From Pantoea conspicua (GTDB lineage: Bacteria > Pseudomonadota > Gammaproteobacteria > Enterobacterales > Enterobacteriaceae): a stretch of DNA of 38,730 bases. Shown here one piece after another: positions 30,653 to 38,730 of the stretch. The notes under the pieces are model-generated. The model did not search any database. It was not told the origin of the DNA and saw only the letters and a list, made by a program, of their open reading frames with translations. Where the stretch lies: NCBI RefSeq assembly GCF_002095315.1, contig NZ_MLFN01000042.1:1-38730 (forward strand), read 5' to 3'. The position numbers were made by a program, and so were the translations under genes. Numbering within the stretch: position 1 is the stretch's first letter; each line of letters starts with the position of its first letter.

Positions 30653-30836
30653 ATGGATCTGCTTGATATGAAGGTTAGTTCGGCTAAGCCTGAAGTAAAT
30701 GCTTATAAGATCACTGGTGATGCAAGATGTTGCTGATTCTCCTGGGGGAATCGAAATACTGGCGGCTATAGTCAAGAAGAGATGCGGTAGAACGGCAGGT
30801 GGCCACCAGAGAGTTAGTTCTGTTCGGGTGATTTTA
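30653..30836 (+). pseudogene. Relic of a P4-type tyrosine integrase N-terminus
   Basis: From the ATG at 30653, frame one reads MDLLDMKVSSAKPEVNAYKITGD and stops at 30736. This fits the DUF4102 start of P4-like integrases (xLTDxKVRxAKPxxKPYKLTDG). In the next frame, LLILLGESKYWRL ends at 30768 just before a stop, matching the LYLLVxPxGSKYWRL block that follows in these integrases. The rest has decayed beyond recognition. The gene is broken by a frameshift and stops and lacks the catalytic domain. Its place about 210 bases after the tRNA-Leu is exactly where an integrase of an island inserted into leuX should lie. The end coordinate is approximate. Confidence 0.65.
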
Positions 30837-31107
30837 ACCACCTAAGGCGAATCATCCGGTAGAGAGTAGGTTAAGGTAGGGCGGTTTATCTGGTTGAGAA
30901 CGGAAAGAATCTAGAAACTTATTTGACTTTACAAAGAGGAAAATTCTAAAGCGGTAGTCATAACTATTGCTAATGTTTATCACTTCAAGTTGCTCACTCC
31001 GTATCTCCAGATGTCTTGGATCAAAAGGTAAATGTTTTTGCGGTGAGTACACAACCGTAAAAGTTTACGAATACTTGAAAATTAGCAAGTTGCTGTGACT
31101 TTTGTCA
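30837..31107. other. Degenerate AT-rich stretch upstream of hsdR
   Basis: About 270 bases with many stops in all frames and no recognisable gene. Composition is lower in GC than the chromosome to the left. It is probably residual island DNA plus part of the hsdR control region. Confidence 0.4.
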
Positions 31108-31136
31108 TTGTCCAATAAGGTATAGATAGCTAAAAT
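31108..31136 (+). promoter_or_regulatory. Candidate hsdR promoter
   Basis: -35 TTGTCC (31108-31113), 17 bases, -10 TAAAAT (31131-31136), 55 bases before the hsdR start. In EcoKI hsdR has its own promoter, separate from hsdMS, which fits this arrangement. Confidence 0.55.
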
Positions 31137-31191
31137 AAAAATTTAGCAGCGTTAAATATGGACAGGCTTACACAGCAATGGATTCATAAAA

Positions 31192-34100
31192 ATGATGAAT
31201 AAATCCAATTTTGAGTTCCTGAAAGGCATCAACGACTTCACCTATGCTATCGCCTGCGCGGCGGAAAACAATTACCCAGATGATCCCAACACCACGCTGG
31301 TAAAAATGCGTATGTTTGGCGAAGCGACGGCTAAACATCTTGGCCTGCTACTGGGCATTCCGGCCTGCGATAATCAACACGATCTTCTGCGTGAGCTAGG
31401 CAAAATCGCCTTTGTTGATGACACGATCCTTTCTGTATTCCACAAACTGCGCCGTATTGGTAATCAGGCGGTGCATGAATACCATAACGATCTTGATGAC
31501 GCCCAGATGTGCCTGCGGCTCGGCTTCCGTTTGGGTGTCTGGTACTACCGTCTGGTCACCAAAAATTATGATTTTCCGGTGCCTGTTTTTGCTTTACCGG
31601 AACGTGGCGAAAATCTTTATCACCAGGAAGTGCTGACGCTGAAACAGCAGCTTGAACAGCAAGCTCGCGAAAAAGCGCAGAGTCAGTCCGAACTGGAAGC
31701 ACAGCAGCAGAAGCTGATTAGCCTCAACGGCTATATCGCTATTCTTGAAGGTAAGCAGCAGGAAACCGAAGCACAAACGCGAGCACGGCTTGCGGCGCTG
31801 GAAGCTCAGTTAGCCGAGAAAAATGCGGAGCTGGCGAAACAGACTGAGCAGGAACGTAAGGCATACCAAAAAGAGATCACCGATCAGGCCATCAAGCGTA
31901 CCCTCAACCTCAGTGAAGAAGAGAGCCGCTTCCTGATTGATGTGCAGCTGCGTAAGGCAGGCTGGCAGGCTGATAGCAAAGCTTTACGCTTCTCTGAAGG
32001 CGTGCGCCCGGAACCGGGTGTCAATAAAGCCATTGCTGAATGGCCAACCGGTAAAGATGAAACGGGTAAGCAGGGCTTTGCGGACTATGTTTTTTTCGTC
32101 GGTCTCAAGCCTATCGCGGTAGTTGAAGCGAAGCGTAAAAATATCGACGTTCCCGCCAAACTCAATGAGTCCTATCGCTACAGTAAATACTTCGATAATG
32201 CATTCTTACGCGATACGTTGCTGGAGGAGTACGCTCCCGACGACGTGAACGAAGCGGTACCGGTGTATGAAATCAGCTGGCAGGATACCAGCGGCGAACA
32301 GCGCTTTAAAATTCCCTTCTGCTACTCCACCAACGGGCGCGAATACCGCGCGGCAATGAAGACCAAAAGCGGCATCTGGTATCGTGACGTCCGTCATACC
32401 ACCAACATGTCGAAAGCGCTTCCGGAGTGGCATCGTCCTGAAGAGCTGCTGGATATGCTCGGGAGCGATCCGCACAGACAAAATCAGTGGTTTGCTGAAA
32501 ATCCAGGAATGAGCGAACTGGGCCTGCGCTACTATCAGGAAGATGCCGTGCGGGCAGTCGAAAATGCTATCGTCAATGGACAGCAAGAGATCCTGCTGGC
32601 GATGGCCACCGGTACCGGTAAAACCCGTACCGCAATCGCCCTGATGTTCCGCCTTATCCAGTCTCAGCGTTTTAAGCGCATTCTCTTCCTGGTTGATCGA
32701 CGTTCTCTCGGTGAGCAGGCGCTTGGCGCATTTGACGATACGCGTATTAACGGCGACACCTTTAACAGCATCTTTGATATTAAAGGGCTGACGGATAAAT
32801 TCCCGGAAGACAGTACTAAAATTCACGTTGCCACGGTCCAGTCGCTGGTTAAACGCACCCTGCAATCAGATGAACCGATGCCGGTTGGCCGTTACGACTG
32901 TATCGTCGTGGATGAAGCACATCGCGGCTACATTCTCGATAAAGAGCAGACCGAAGGTGAACTGCAATTCCGCAGCCAGCTTGATTATGTTTCTGCCTAT
33001 CGTCGTATCCTCGACCATTTTGATGCAGTCAAGGTTGCGCTGACCGCTACGCCTGCTCTGCATACGGTGCAGATCTTCGGTGATCCGGTTTACCGCTACA
33101 CCTACCGTACCGCGGTAATCGATGGTTATCTGATCGACCAGGATCCGCCGATTCAGATCACGACCCGCAACGCACAGGATGGCGTTTATCTTGCTCAGGG
33201 TGAGCAGGTCGAGCGTATTAGCTCTCAGGGTGAAGTGATTAACGACACCCTTGAAGACGAACAGGATTTTGAGGTCGCCGACTTTAACCGCAACCTGATA
33301 ATTCCCGCCTTTAACCGCGCCGTCTGTAACGAGCTCACTCACTACCTTGATCCAACCGGATCGCAAAAAACGCTGGTATTCTGCGTCACCAATGCGCATG
33401 CCGATATGGTGGTGGAAGAGCTGCGTACCGCATTTAAGAAAAAGTATCCGCAGCTGGAACATGACGCGATTATCAAGATTACCGGCGATGCTGATAAAGA
33501 CGCGCGTAAAGTGCAGACTATGATCACCCGCTTTAACAAAGAGCGGCTGCCCAATATTGTCGTGACCGTCGATCTGCTGACCACCGGTGTGGATATTCCA
33601 TCGATCTGTAATATCGTTTTCCTGCGTAAGGTACGCAGCCGCATTCTGTACGAACAGATGAAAGGCCGTGCGACGCGTCTGTGTCCGGCGGTGGCGAAAA
33701 CCAGCTTTAAGATTTTCGACTGTGTCGATATCTATAGCTCGCTGGAAAGTGTCGATACCATGCGCCCGGTGGTTGTACGCCCTCAGGTCGAACTGCAAAC
33801 GCTGGTCAATGAAATCACTGATTCCGAGACTTACAAAACCATTGAGGCGGATGGTCGCAGCTTTGCAGAGCACAGCCATGAACAGCTGGTGGCCAAGCTC
33901 CAGCGTATTATCGGCCTGGCCACGTTTAACCGTGACCGCAGCGAAACAGTAGATAAGCAGGTGCGTCGTCTGGATGAGCTATGCCAGGACGCGGCAGGCG
34001 TAAACTTTAATGGCTTTGCCTCATGCCTGCGGGATAAAGGAGCGCACTGGAGTGCCGAAGTCTTCAACAAACTGCCAGGCTTTATTTCCCGTCTGGAAAA

Positions 34101-34779
34101 GCTGAAAGCCGACATCAACAACCTGAATGATGCGCCAATCTTCCTCGATATTGACGATGAAGTGGTGAGCGTAAAATCGCTCTATGGCGATTACGACACG
34201 CCGCAGGATTTTCTCGAAGCCTTTGATTCGCTTGTGCAACGTTCTCCGAATGCGCAGCCAGCCTTACAGGCGGTGATCAATCGTCCGCGCGACCTCACCC
34301 GCAAAGGGCTGGTCGAACTGCAGGAATGGTTTGATCGCCAGCACTTCGAGGAATCTACCCTGCGCAAAGCGTGGAAAGAGACGCGCAATCAGGATATCGC
34401 CGCCCGATTAATTGGTCACATACGCCGTGCGGCGGTAGGTGATGCGCTGAAGCCGTTCGATGAGCGTGTCGATCATGCGCTTGAGCGCATTAAAGGCGAA
34501 AACGACTGGAACAGTGAGCAACTGACCTGGCTCGATCGTTTGGCTACTGCGCTGAAAGAGAAGGTGGTGCTTGACGACGACGTCTTCAAAACGGGCAATT
34601 TTCATCGTCGTGGCGGCAAGACAATGCTGCAAAAACCTTCGATGATGATCTCGACAATCTGCTCGATAAGTTCAGCGATTACATCTGGGACGAGCCTGCT
34701 TAACGCGTTATCATCCCCGGCAATGTCTTCTTCTGCGGCCCCAATAAGGGCCGCTGTTTATTTACGGAATACTCAATGA
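31192..34779 (+). CDS. hsdR: Type I restriction endonuclease subunit R (EcoKI family), 3' frameshift
   Basis: The first 1145 or so residues match EcoKI HsdR closely and without gaps in the motif spacing. The nuclease site is D298, E312, K314 (FADY...VVEAK). The translocase has Walker A at residue 471 (MATGTGKT, K477), DEAH at 574 and TTGVDIPSICNIVFLRK further on. A DUF4145-like N-terminal region and a Gln/Glu-rich coiled coil (about 160-230) precede them. HsdR cuts unmodified DNA far from the recognition site after ATP-driven translocation. The normal ending TFDDDLDNLLDKFSDYIWDEPA is present but in another frame: A5 at 34631-34635 should be A6. Correcting it gives a stop at 34701-34703 and 1170 residues, exactly the EcoKI length. 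As read, the C-terminus is replaced and runs into hsdM. Confidence 0.95.
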   Translation: MMNKSNFEFLKGINDFTYAIACAAENNYPDDPNTTLVKMRMFGEATAKHLGLLLGIPACDNQHDLLRELGKIAFVDDTILSVFHKLRRIGNQAVHEYHNDLDDAQMCLRLGFRLGVWYYRLVTKNYDFPVPVFALPERGENLYHQEVLTLKQQLEQQAREKAQSQSELEAQQQKLISLNGYIAILEGKQQETEAQTRARLAALEAQLAEKNAELAKQTEQERKAYQKEITDQAIKRTLNLSEEESRFLIDVQLRKAGWQADSKALRFSEGVRPEPGVNKAIAEWPTGKDETGKQGFADYVFFVGLKPIAVVEAKRKNIDVPAKLNESYRYSKYFDNAFLRDTLLEEYAPDDVNEAVPVYEISWQDTSGEQRFKIPFCYSTNGREYRAAMKTKSGIWYRDVRHTTNMSKALPEWHRPEELLDMLGSDPHRQNQWFAENPGMSELGLRYYQEDAVRAVENAIVNGQQEILLAMATGTGKTRTAIALMFRLIQSQRFKRILFLVDRRSLGEQALGAFDDTRINGDTFNSIFDIKGLTDKFPEDSTKIHVATVQSLVKRTLQSDEPMPVGRYDCIVVDEAHRGYILDKEQTEGELQFRSQLDYVSAYRRILDHFDAVKVALTATPALHTVQIFGDPVYRYTYRTAVIDGYLIDQDPPIQITTRNAQDGVYLAQGEQVERISSQGEVINDTLEDEQDFEVADFNRNLIIPAFNRAVCNELTHYLDPTGSQKTLVFCVTNAHADMVVEELRTAFKKKYPQLEHDAIIKITGDADKDARKVQTMITRFNKERLPNIVVTVDLLTTGVDIPSICNIVFLRKVRSRILYEQMKGRATRLCPAVAKTSFKIFDCVDIYSSLESVDTMRPVVVRPQVELQTLVNEITDSETYKTIEADGRSFAEHSHEQLVAKLQRIIGLATFNRDRSETVDKQVRRLDELCQDAAGVNFNGFASCLRDKGAHWSAEVFNKLPGFISRLEKLKADINNLNDAPIFLDIDDEVVSVKSLYGDYDTPQDFLEAFDSLVQRSPNAQPALQAVINRPRDLTRKGLVELQEWFDRQHFEESTLRKAWKETRNQDIAARLIGHIRRAAVGDALKPFDERVDHALERIKGENDWNSEQLTWLDRLATALKEKVVLDDDVFKTGNFHRRGGKTMLQKPSMMISTICSISSAITSGTSLLNALSSPAMSSSAAPIRAAVYLRNTQ
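34735..34760 (+). terminator. Hairpin between hsdR and hsdM
   Basis: GCGGCCC and GGGCCGC with a CAATAA loop, followed by TGTTTATTT. It lies 31 bases after the restored hsdR stop and 22 before hsdM, so it could stop hsdR transcripts. hsdMS would then be driven from a promoter within the end of hsdR. Confidence 0.6.
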
Positions 34780-36365
34780 ACAATAATGATCTGGTCGCGA
34801 AGCTGTGGAAGCTGTGCGACAACCTGCGCGATGGCGGCGTCTCCTATCAAAACTACGTTAACGAACTCGCCTCGCTGCTGTTTTTGAAAATGTGTAAAGA
34901 GACCGGCCAGGAAGCAGACTACCTGCCGGAAGGCTATCGCTGGGATGATCTGAAATCCCGTATCGGCCAGGATCAGCTGCATTTCTACCGTAATCTGCTG
35001 GTGCATCTGGGGGCCGACAGTCAAAAACTGGTGCAGGCGGTATTCCATAATGTCAGCACCACCATTGAGCAACCCAAACAGCTGACTGAACTGGTCAGCT
35101 ATATGGACGCGCTGGACTGGTACAACGGCACGCACGGCAAATCCCGTGATGACTTTGGTGATATGTACGAAGGGCTGTTGCAGAAGAATGCGAATGAAAC
35201 CAAGTCTGGTGCCGGTCAGTACTTCACCCCACGTCCGCTGATCAAAACCATTATTCACCTGCTGAAACCGCAGCCGCGTGAGGTTGTACAGGATCCGGCT
35301 GCGGGTACGGCGGGCTTTCTGATTGAAGCCGACCGCTACGTTAAATCGCAGACCAACGATCTGGATGACCTTGATAACGATACGCAGGATTTCCAGATCC
35401 ACCGCGCGTTTATCGGCCTGGAACTGGTGCCCGGCACTCGCCGCCTGGCGCTGATGAACTGCCTGCTGCACGATATTGAAGGGAACCTCGACCACGGTGG
35501 CGCTATCCGCCTTGGTAACACGCTGGGTAGCGATGGTGAAACACTGCCGATGGCGCATGTGGTCGCCACCAACCCACCGTTTGGCAGCGCTGCGGGCACT
35601 AACATCACCCGTACCTTCGTTCATCCGACCAGCAACAAACAGCTTTGCTTTATGCAGCATATTGTTGAAACCCTGCTCCCCGGCGGACGTGCGGCGGTAG
35701 TGGTGCCGGATAACGTGTTGTTTGAAGGCGGCAAAGGCACTGACATCCGTCGTGACCTGATGGATAAGTGTCATCTGCACACCATTCTGCGTCTGCCAAC
35801 CGGCATTTTTTATGCTCAGGGCGTGAAGACCAACGTACTGTTCTTTACCAAAGGGACGGTGGCGAAGCCAACTCAGGATAAAAACTGCACCGATGACGTG
35901 TGGGTGTATGACCTGCGAACCAATATGCCGAGCTTCGGCAAACGCACGCCGTTTACCGACGACCATTTACAGCCGTTCGAGCGCGTATATGGTGAAGATT
36001 CGCACGGCTTAAGCCCGCGTAGCGAAGGTGAATGGAGTTTTAATGCTGAAGAGACAGAAATTGCCGATAGCGAAGAGAACAAAAACACCGATCGGCATCT
36101 GGCTACCAGCCGCTGGCGCAAATTCAGCCGCGAGTGGATCCGCACGGCAAAATCCGATTCGCTGGATATCTCCTGGCTGAAAGATAAAGACAGCATTGAT
36201 GCCGATAACCTACCGGAGCCGGATATTTTAGCGGCAGAAGCGATGGGGGAGCTGGTACAGGCGATGGGCGAACTGGATGCGCTGATGCGTGAACTGGGTG
36301 CGAGCGATGAAGCCGATGCACAGCGTCAGTTGCTGCAAGAAGCGTTTGGTGAGGTGAAGGAATGA
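34776..36365 (+). CDS. hsdM: Type I restriction-modification DNA methyltransferase subunit
   Basis: 529 residues, the same as EcoKI HsdM. The S-adenosylmethionine motif DPAAGTAGF begins at residue 173, and the N6-adenine catalytic motif NPPF is at 266-269. The QYFTPRPLIK region before them is also typical. HsdM methylates adenine on both strands of the bipartite target as M2S1, and joins HsdR to form the R2M2S1 restriction enzyme. The start MNNNDLVAKLW fits the family. The gene ends with a four-base overlap (ATGA) into hsdS. Confidence 0.97.
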   Translation: MNNNDLVAKLWKLCDNLRDGGVSYQNYVNELASLLFLKMCKETGQEADYLPEGYRWDDLKSRIGQDQLHFYRNLLVHLGADSQKLVQAVFHNVSTTIEQPKQLTELVSYMDALDWYNGTHGKSRDDFGDMYEGLLQKNANETKSGAGQYFTPRPLIKTIIHLLKPQPREVVQDPAAGTAGFLIEADRYVKSQTNDLDDLDNDTQDFQIHRAFIGLELVPGTRRLALMNCLLHDIEGNLDHGGAIRLGNTLGSDGETLPMAHVVATNPPFGSAAGTNITRTFVHPTSNKQLCFMQHIVETLLPGGRAAVVVPDNVLFEGGKGTDIRRDLMDKCHLHTILRLPTGIFYAQGVKTNVLFFTKGTVAKPTQDKNCTDDVWVYDLRTNMPSFGKRTPFTDDHLQPFERVYGEDSHGLSPRSEGEWSFNAEETEIADSEENKNTDRHLATSRWRKFSREWIRTAKSDSLDISWLKDKDSIDADNLPEPDILAAEAMGELVQAMGELDALMRELGASDEADAQRQLLQEAFGEVKE

Positions 36366-37795
36366 GCGTGGGGAAATTGCCAGTTGATTGGAAGATTGTC
36401 GAATTGGGGAACTTGATAAATTTATCCACAGGGAAACTTGATGCGAATGCTGCGGATAAAGATGGTCAGTATCCATTTTTCACCTGTGCAGAATCAATTT
36501 CTCAAATTAATTCTTGGGCCTTTGATAGTAGCGCGGTGCTTCTGGCAGGTAATGGTTCATTTTCTATCAAAAAGTACACAGGGAAATTTAACGCTTACCA
36601 GCGCACATATGTTATTGAGCCAATCTTAATTAAAACCGAGTTTTTATATTGGTTAATTCGTGGAAACATTGAAAAAATCACAGAAAATGGTCGGGGTTCT
36701 ACTATACCGTATATACGTAAGGGCGATATTACAGATATATGTGTCGCACTCCCTTCCCAAGCAGAACAAACTTTAATCGCTGAAAAACTCGATACGCTGC
36801 TGGCGCAGGTAGAGAGCACCAAGGCGCGTCTTGAGCAAATCCCCATAATTTTAAAGCGTTTTCGGCAGGCGGTACTGGCTGCGGCAGTCAGAGGTAAGCT
36901 AACAGAAGACTGGTATTCATCCAGCAATCAAGTCGATACTGAATCTCTTTTAAAAGAAATAGAAATTGAGCGTGACAAAGCTAAAGGTAATAGGCTAATT
37001 AAGCCGAGCTTCGGTAAGAAAAGAAATATATCGCCATTATTTGAAATTTCATCTAATTTATGGGGTTGGGTTTGTTTAGAGCAAATATGTGCAACTAACA
37101 ATAATGCGCTTAAAGCTGGTCCATTTGGCTCTACTCTGAAAAAAGCTGATTGTGTTGAGGATGGCTATAAAGTTTATGGACAAGAGCAAGTTATTTCAGG
37201 GAGTGAGTCTTTAGAGACATATAGAATAAATGATGAAAAATACGAGCAACTTAAATCATGTAAAGTCGGCCCTGGTGATATATTAATAAGTTTGGTTGGT
37301 ACAATTGGAAAAGCATTGGTTTTATCGTCTCAAGCAGAAGTTGGAATTATCAATCCTCGGCTGGTAAAAATAACTTTGCATGAGGCTGTTAATCCTAAAT
37401 ATATTAAAATTTACCTCGATAGCCCTATTTCCCATGGATTTTTCAAAGGATTTAGCCATGGTGGAACAATGGATATCCTAAATTTAGGCATACTTAAAGA
37501 GCTACCCATAACTCTTCCCCCAACAGAAGAGCAAGCTGAAATCGTCCGCCGTGTCGAACAGCTCTTCGCCTACGCCGACACCATTGAAAAACAGGTAAAC
37601 AGTGCGCTTTCATGCGTTAACAACCTGACGCAATCCATTCTGGCGAAAGCATTCCGTGGTGAACTCACCGCCCAGTGGCGGGCAGAAAACCCGGAACTAA
37701 CCAGCGGTGAAAACAGCGCTGCTGCATTACTGGAAAAAATCAAAGCCGAACGGGCAGCCAGCACCGGTAAAAAAGCCTCACGTAAAAAATCCTGA
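36362..37795 (+). CDS. hsdS: Type I restriction specificity subunit
   Basis: 477 residues (464 in EcoKI). Conserved parts match type IA HsdS: the N-terminus GKLPVDW, the central helix at residues 134-184 (AEKLDTLLAQVESTKAR, LKRFRQAVLAAAVRGKLTE), and the C-terminal helix from about 389 (EIVRRVEQLFAYADTIEK, QSILAKAFRGELTAQWRAENPE, ASRKKS). Between them lie two target-recognition domains (about 10-130 and 200-388), much more AT-rich than the rest and unlike those of EcoKI. Each domain reads one half of a bipartite site, so the target sequence is different from EcoKI and cannot be predicted here. Composition suggests the two domains were brought in by recombination. Confidence 0.95.
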   Translation: MSVGKLPVDWKIVELGNLINLSTGKLDANAADKDGQYPFFTCAESISQINSWAFDSSAVLLAGNGSFSIKKYTGKFNAYQRTYVIEPILIKTEFLYWLIRGNIEKITENGRGSTIPYIRKGDITDICVALPSQAEQTLIAEKLDTLLAQVESTKARLEQIPIILKRFRQAVLAAAVRGKLTEDWYSSSNQVDTESLLKEIEIERDKAKGNRLIKPSFGKKRNISPLFEISSNLWGWVCLEQICATNNNALKAGPFGSTLKKADCVEDGYKVYGQEQVISGSESLETYRINDEKYEQLKSCKVGPGDILISLVGTIGKALVLSSQAEVGIINPRLVKITLHEAVNPKYIKIYLDSPISHGFFKGFSHGGTMDILNLGILKELPITLPPTEEQAEIVRRVEQLFAYADTIEKQVNSALSCVNNLTQSILAKAFRGELTAQWRAENPELTSGENSAAALLEKIKAERAASTGKKASRKKS

Positions 37796-37926
37796 TTATT
37801 ATATTTGCGCACTTTACTGGTGCGCTTCTTATTATTTCCTGCCAGATAAACCTTAAGTTTTATAATAAAATAGTTTTATAAATGACTTATTTTACTCAGT
37901 TTTAAGCTGGACTTTTCTTCTCTTTC
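37796..37926. other. AT-rich gap between hsdS and the symE control region
   Basis: About 130 bases with high A/T content and no reading frame of note. It may hold the -35 region of symE. Confidence 0.35.
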
Positions 37927-37942
37927 CTGATGATATATACAG
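37927..37942 (+). promoter_or_regulatory. LexA box of symE
   Basis: CTG-ATGATATATA-CAG fits the LexA consensus CTG-N10-CAG with an A/T alternating centre. It lies about 75 bases before the symE start, in the promoter region, as in E. coli where symE is SOS-induced. Confidence 0.82.
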
Positions 37943-37948
37943 GTATTT

Positions 37949-38024
37949 AGCGCGGCACGGATGTGCGCCAACACACCCGCGCCGCTAATCACAATCACTA
38001 TTTTAGGGAATAGTAATCATGACT
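37949..38024 (-). ncRNA. symR: SymR-like antisense RNA
   Basis: The minus strand of the symE leader closely matches E. coli SymR (77 bases), including AATAGTGATTGTGATTAGCG and GTGTGTTGGCGCACATCCG. About 76 bases run from inside the symE start codon region to a GC-rich hairpin (GCGGCGCGG ... CCGTGCCGC) at the 3' end. A -10 TAGAAT (38032-38037) sits eight bases upstream of the proposed first base, inside symE. The RNA covers the symE ribosome site and start codon, so base-pairing would block translation. Ends are set by comparison with the E. coli RNA as I recall it. Confidence 0.82.
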
Positions 38025-38339
38025 GACGCCCATTCTATTGCACAACCGTCTGAACCAGAAGTCTCGCCAGCAAATAACCGTCAATTAACCGTTAGCTATG
38101 CAAGCCGCTATCCGGATTACAGCCGGATACCCGCCATCACCATGAAAGGGCAATGGCTGGAAGCGGCTGGTTTTGCCACTGGCACAGCAGTAGAAGTAAA
38201 GGTAATGCAAGGCTGTATTGTGCTCACCGCCCGGCACAACGACAGTGAACTGATGCAGTCGCTGCGCCAGGTGTTCAGGCTGTCGGCGCGGAAACAAAAG
38301 CAGGTGCAGGAGTTTATTCAGGTCATTGCCGGTAAATAG
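38019..38339 (+). CDS. symE: SOS-induced RNA-targeting toxin SymE
   Basis: 106 residues (113 in E. coli). The segment [20 protein letters not shown] is almost identical to E. coli SymE, followed by [20 protein letters not shown] and GCIVLTAR. It has an AbrB-type (swapped-hairpin) fold, the same as MazE-like antitoxins, but acts as a toxin that lowers translation and may cleave or bind RNA or compact the nucleoid. It is controlled three ways: LexA at the promoter, SymR antisense RNA, and Lon proteolysis (established for E. coli). Its place next to hsdS is the E. coli arrangement. The C-terminus lacks the short QKVA tail. Confidence 0.93.
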   Translation: MTDAHSIAQPSEPEVSPANNRQLTVSYASRYPDYSRIPAITMKGQWLEAAGFATGTAVEVKVMQGCIVLTARHNDSELMQSLRQVFRLSARKQKQVQEFIQVIAGK

Positions 38340-38357
38340 AAAGTCGTCTGAATGAGT

Positions 38358-38388
38358 AACCGCTCCCGACATCGCATCGGGAGCGGTT
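38358..38388 (+). terminator. symE terminator hairpin
   Basis: AACCGCTCCCGA and TCGGGAGCGGTT form a twelve-base-pair stem with a seven-base loop, 18 bases after the symE stop. No clear T run follows. Confidence 0.7.
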
Positions 38389-38413
38389 GAATATCATGAT
38401 GCGATTACTTTAA

Positions 38414-38620
38414 CTAGTACATCTGTTGCCCAGCTTTCTTCACTGTTGACCACATTTCCCTCCTTGCAGGACCGCGCCACATTGCCTGACTGGAAAGAAA
38501 TACTATCGTTGAAGTCAACGTTATTCCATTTGATGCAAATTTAATGCGCCAGTAGCCCATTCCCTGATCAAAACGAATCTTGAATGTCTGTCCACATTTA
38601 TCATCGGGATAAATGGAGGT
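38414..38620 (-). pseudogene. Unrecognised reading-frame fragment next to the IS end
   Basis: On the minus strand 68 codons are open and end with TAG at 38414-38416. The product contains DDKCGQTFKIRFDQGMGYW and [17 protein letters not shown]. It looks protein-like, with aromatic and charged residues well mixed, but has no ATG near its start; a stop codon precedes it. It may be the 3' end of a gene cut or frameshifted upstream. I do not recognise it, and it may be chance. Confidence 0.3.
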
Positions 38621-38712
38621 TCATTTAATCTTTGAGGCTTATGACACACCGGATATCCTGAAATAAATATCCTGCTTTACATCGAAATGCTGAATCCCTT
38701 ATGCCTCTCAGG

Positions 38713-38730
38713 GGCTTTGTTGAATAAATC
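38713..38730 (+). mobile_element. IS903-type (IS5 family) terminal inverted repeat, partial element
   Basis: The last 18 bases, GGCTTTGTTGAATAAATC, are the exact terminal inverted repeat of IS903/Tn903. The rest of the element lies outside the window. The nine bases before it, CCTCTCAGG, would be one copy of the 9-bp target duplication that IS903 makes. The end of the window coincides with the end of the repeat, as happens when an assembly breaks at a repeated IS. Confidence 0.88.

Noticed and set aside
30611..30841. 76-codon minus-strand frame after the tRNA
   Set aside because: It lies opposite the integrase relic, which has a clear family match on the plus strand.
34773..35966. Open frame of 397 codons opposite hsdM
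   Set aside because: It begins over the hsdM start and overlaps the catalytic motifs of HsdM. There is no independent promoter or ribosome site.

Overview
The window looks like the chromosome of an enterobacterium (Enterobacterales). The order pyrBI - argI - rraB - miaE - yjgM - valS - holC - pepA - lptFG - yjgR - tRNA-Leu(CAA) follows the E. coli/Salmonella chromosome near 96-97 min. Inserted genes such as a periplasmic gluconate-type dehydrogenase operon suggest an Erwinia/Pantoea-like relative. That placement is an inference; nothing in the window proves the genus.

Layout. 1-624 is the 3' part of a NodT-type outer-membrane efflux lipoprotein. 706-4043 is the aas-lplT lysophospholipid repair operon. 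4100-6172 holds ridA and, read leftward, the pyrL leader with its attenuator followed by pyrBI. 6271-7345 is argI with paired ARG boxes; it is frameshifted in an A8 tract. 7440-16697 is housekeeping: rraB, miaE, yjgM, valS, holC, pepA and the divergent lptFG lipopolysaccharide-export permease genes. 16849-19676 carries yjiN and the HerA-like ATPase yjgR. 19791-21362 is an orphan peptide-type binding protein. After about 700 AT-rich bases, 22067-25869 encodes a three-subunit Tat-exported FAD/cytochrome c dehydrogenase. marC, an unrecognised acidic protein with a possible IS110-like nuclease fold, yjjA and a pair of DUF2382 stress genes follow.

From 30360 the character changes. A tRNA-Leu(CAA) (leuX type, a classic island site) is followed by the decayed start of a P4-type integrase gene. 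Next come a complete EcoKI-family (type IA) restriction-modification locus hsdR-hsdM-hsdS and symE, with a LexA box and an antisense SymR-like RNA. The window stops exactly at the inner end of an 18-bp IS903-type terminal inverted repeat. This is a defence/SOS cassette next to a tRNA.

Three places carry single-base length changes in short homopolymer runs that damage otherwise intact genes: argI (A8 instead of A7), the T-stem of the tRNA-Leu (one G missing) and the hsdR 3' end (A5 instead of A6). Together they suggest either sequencing or assembly indels or real slippage mutations. Raw reads should be checked before any biology is built on them. No CRISPR array, no rRNA and no clearly new multi-gene system was seen. 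The most unusual single protein is the one at 26602-27237.
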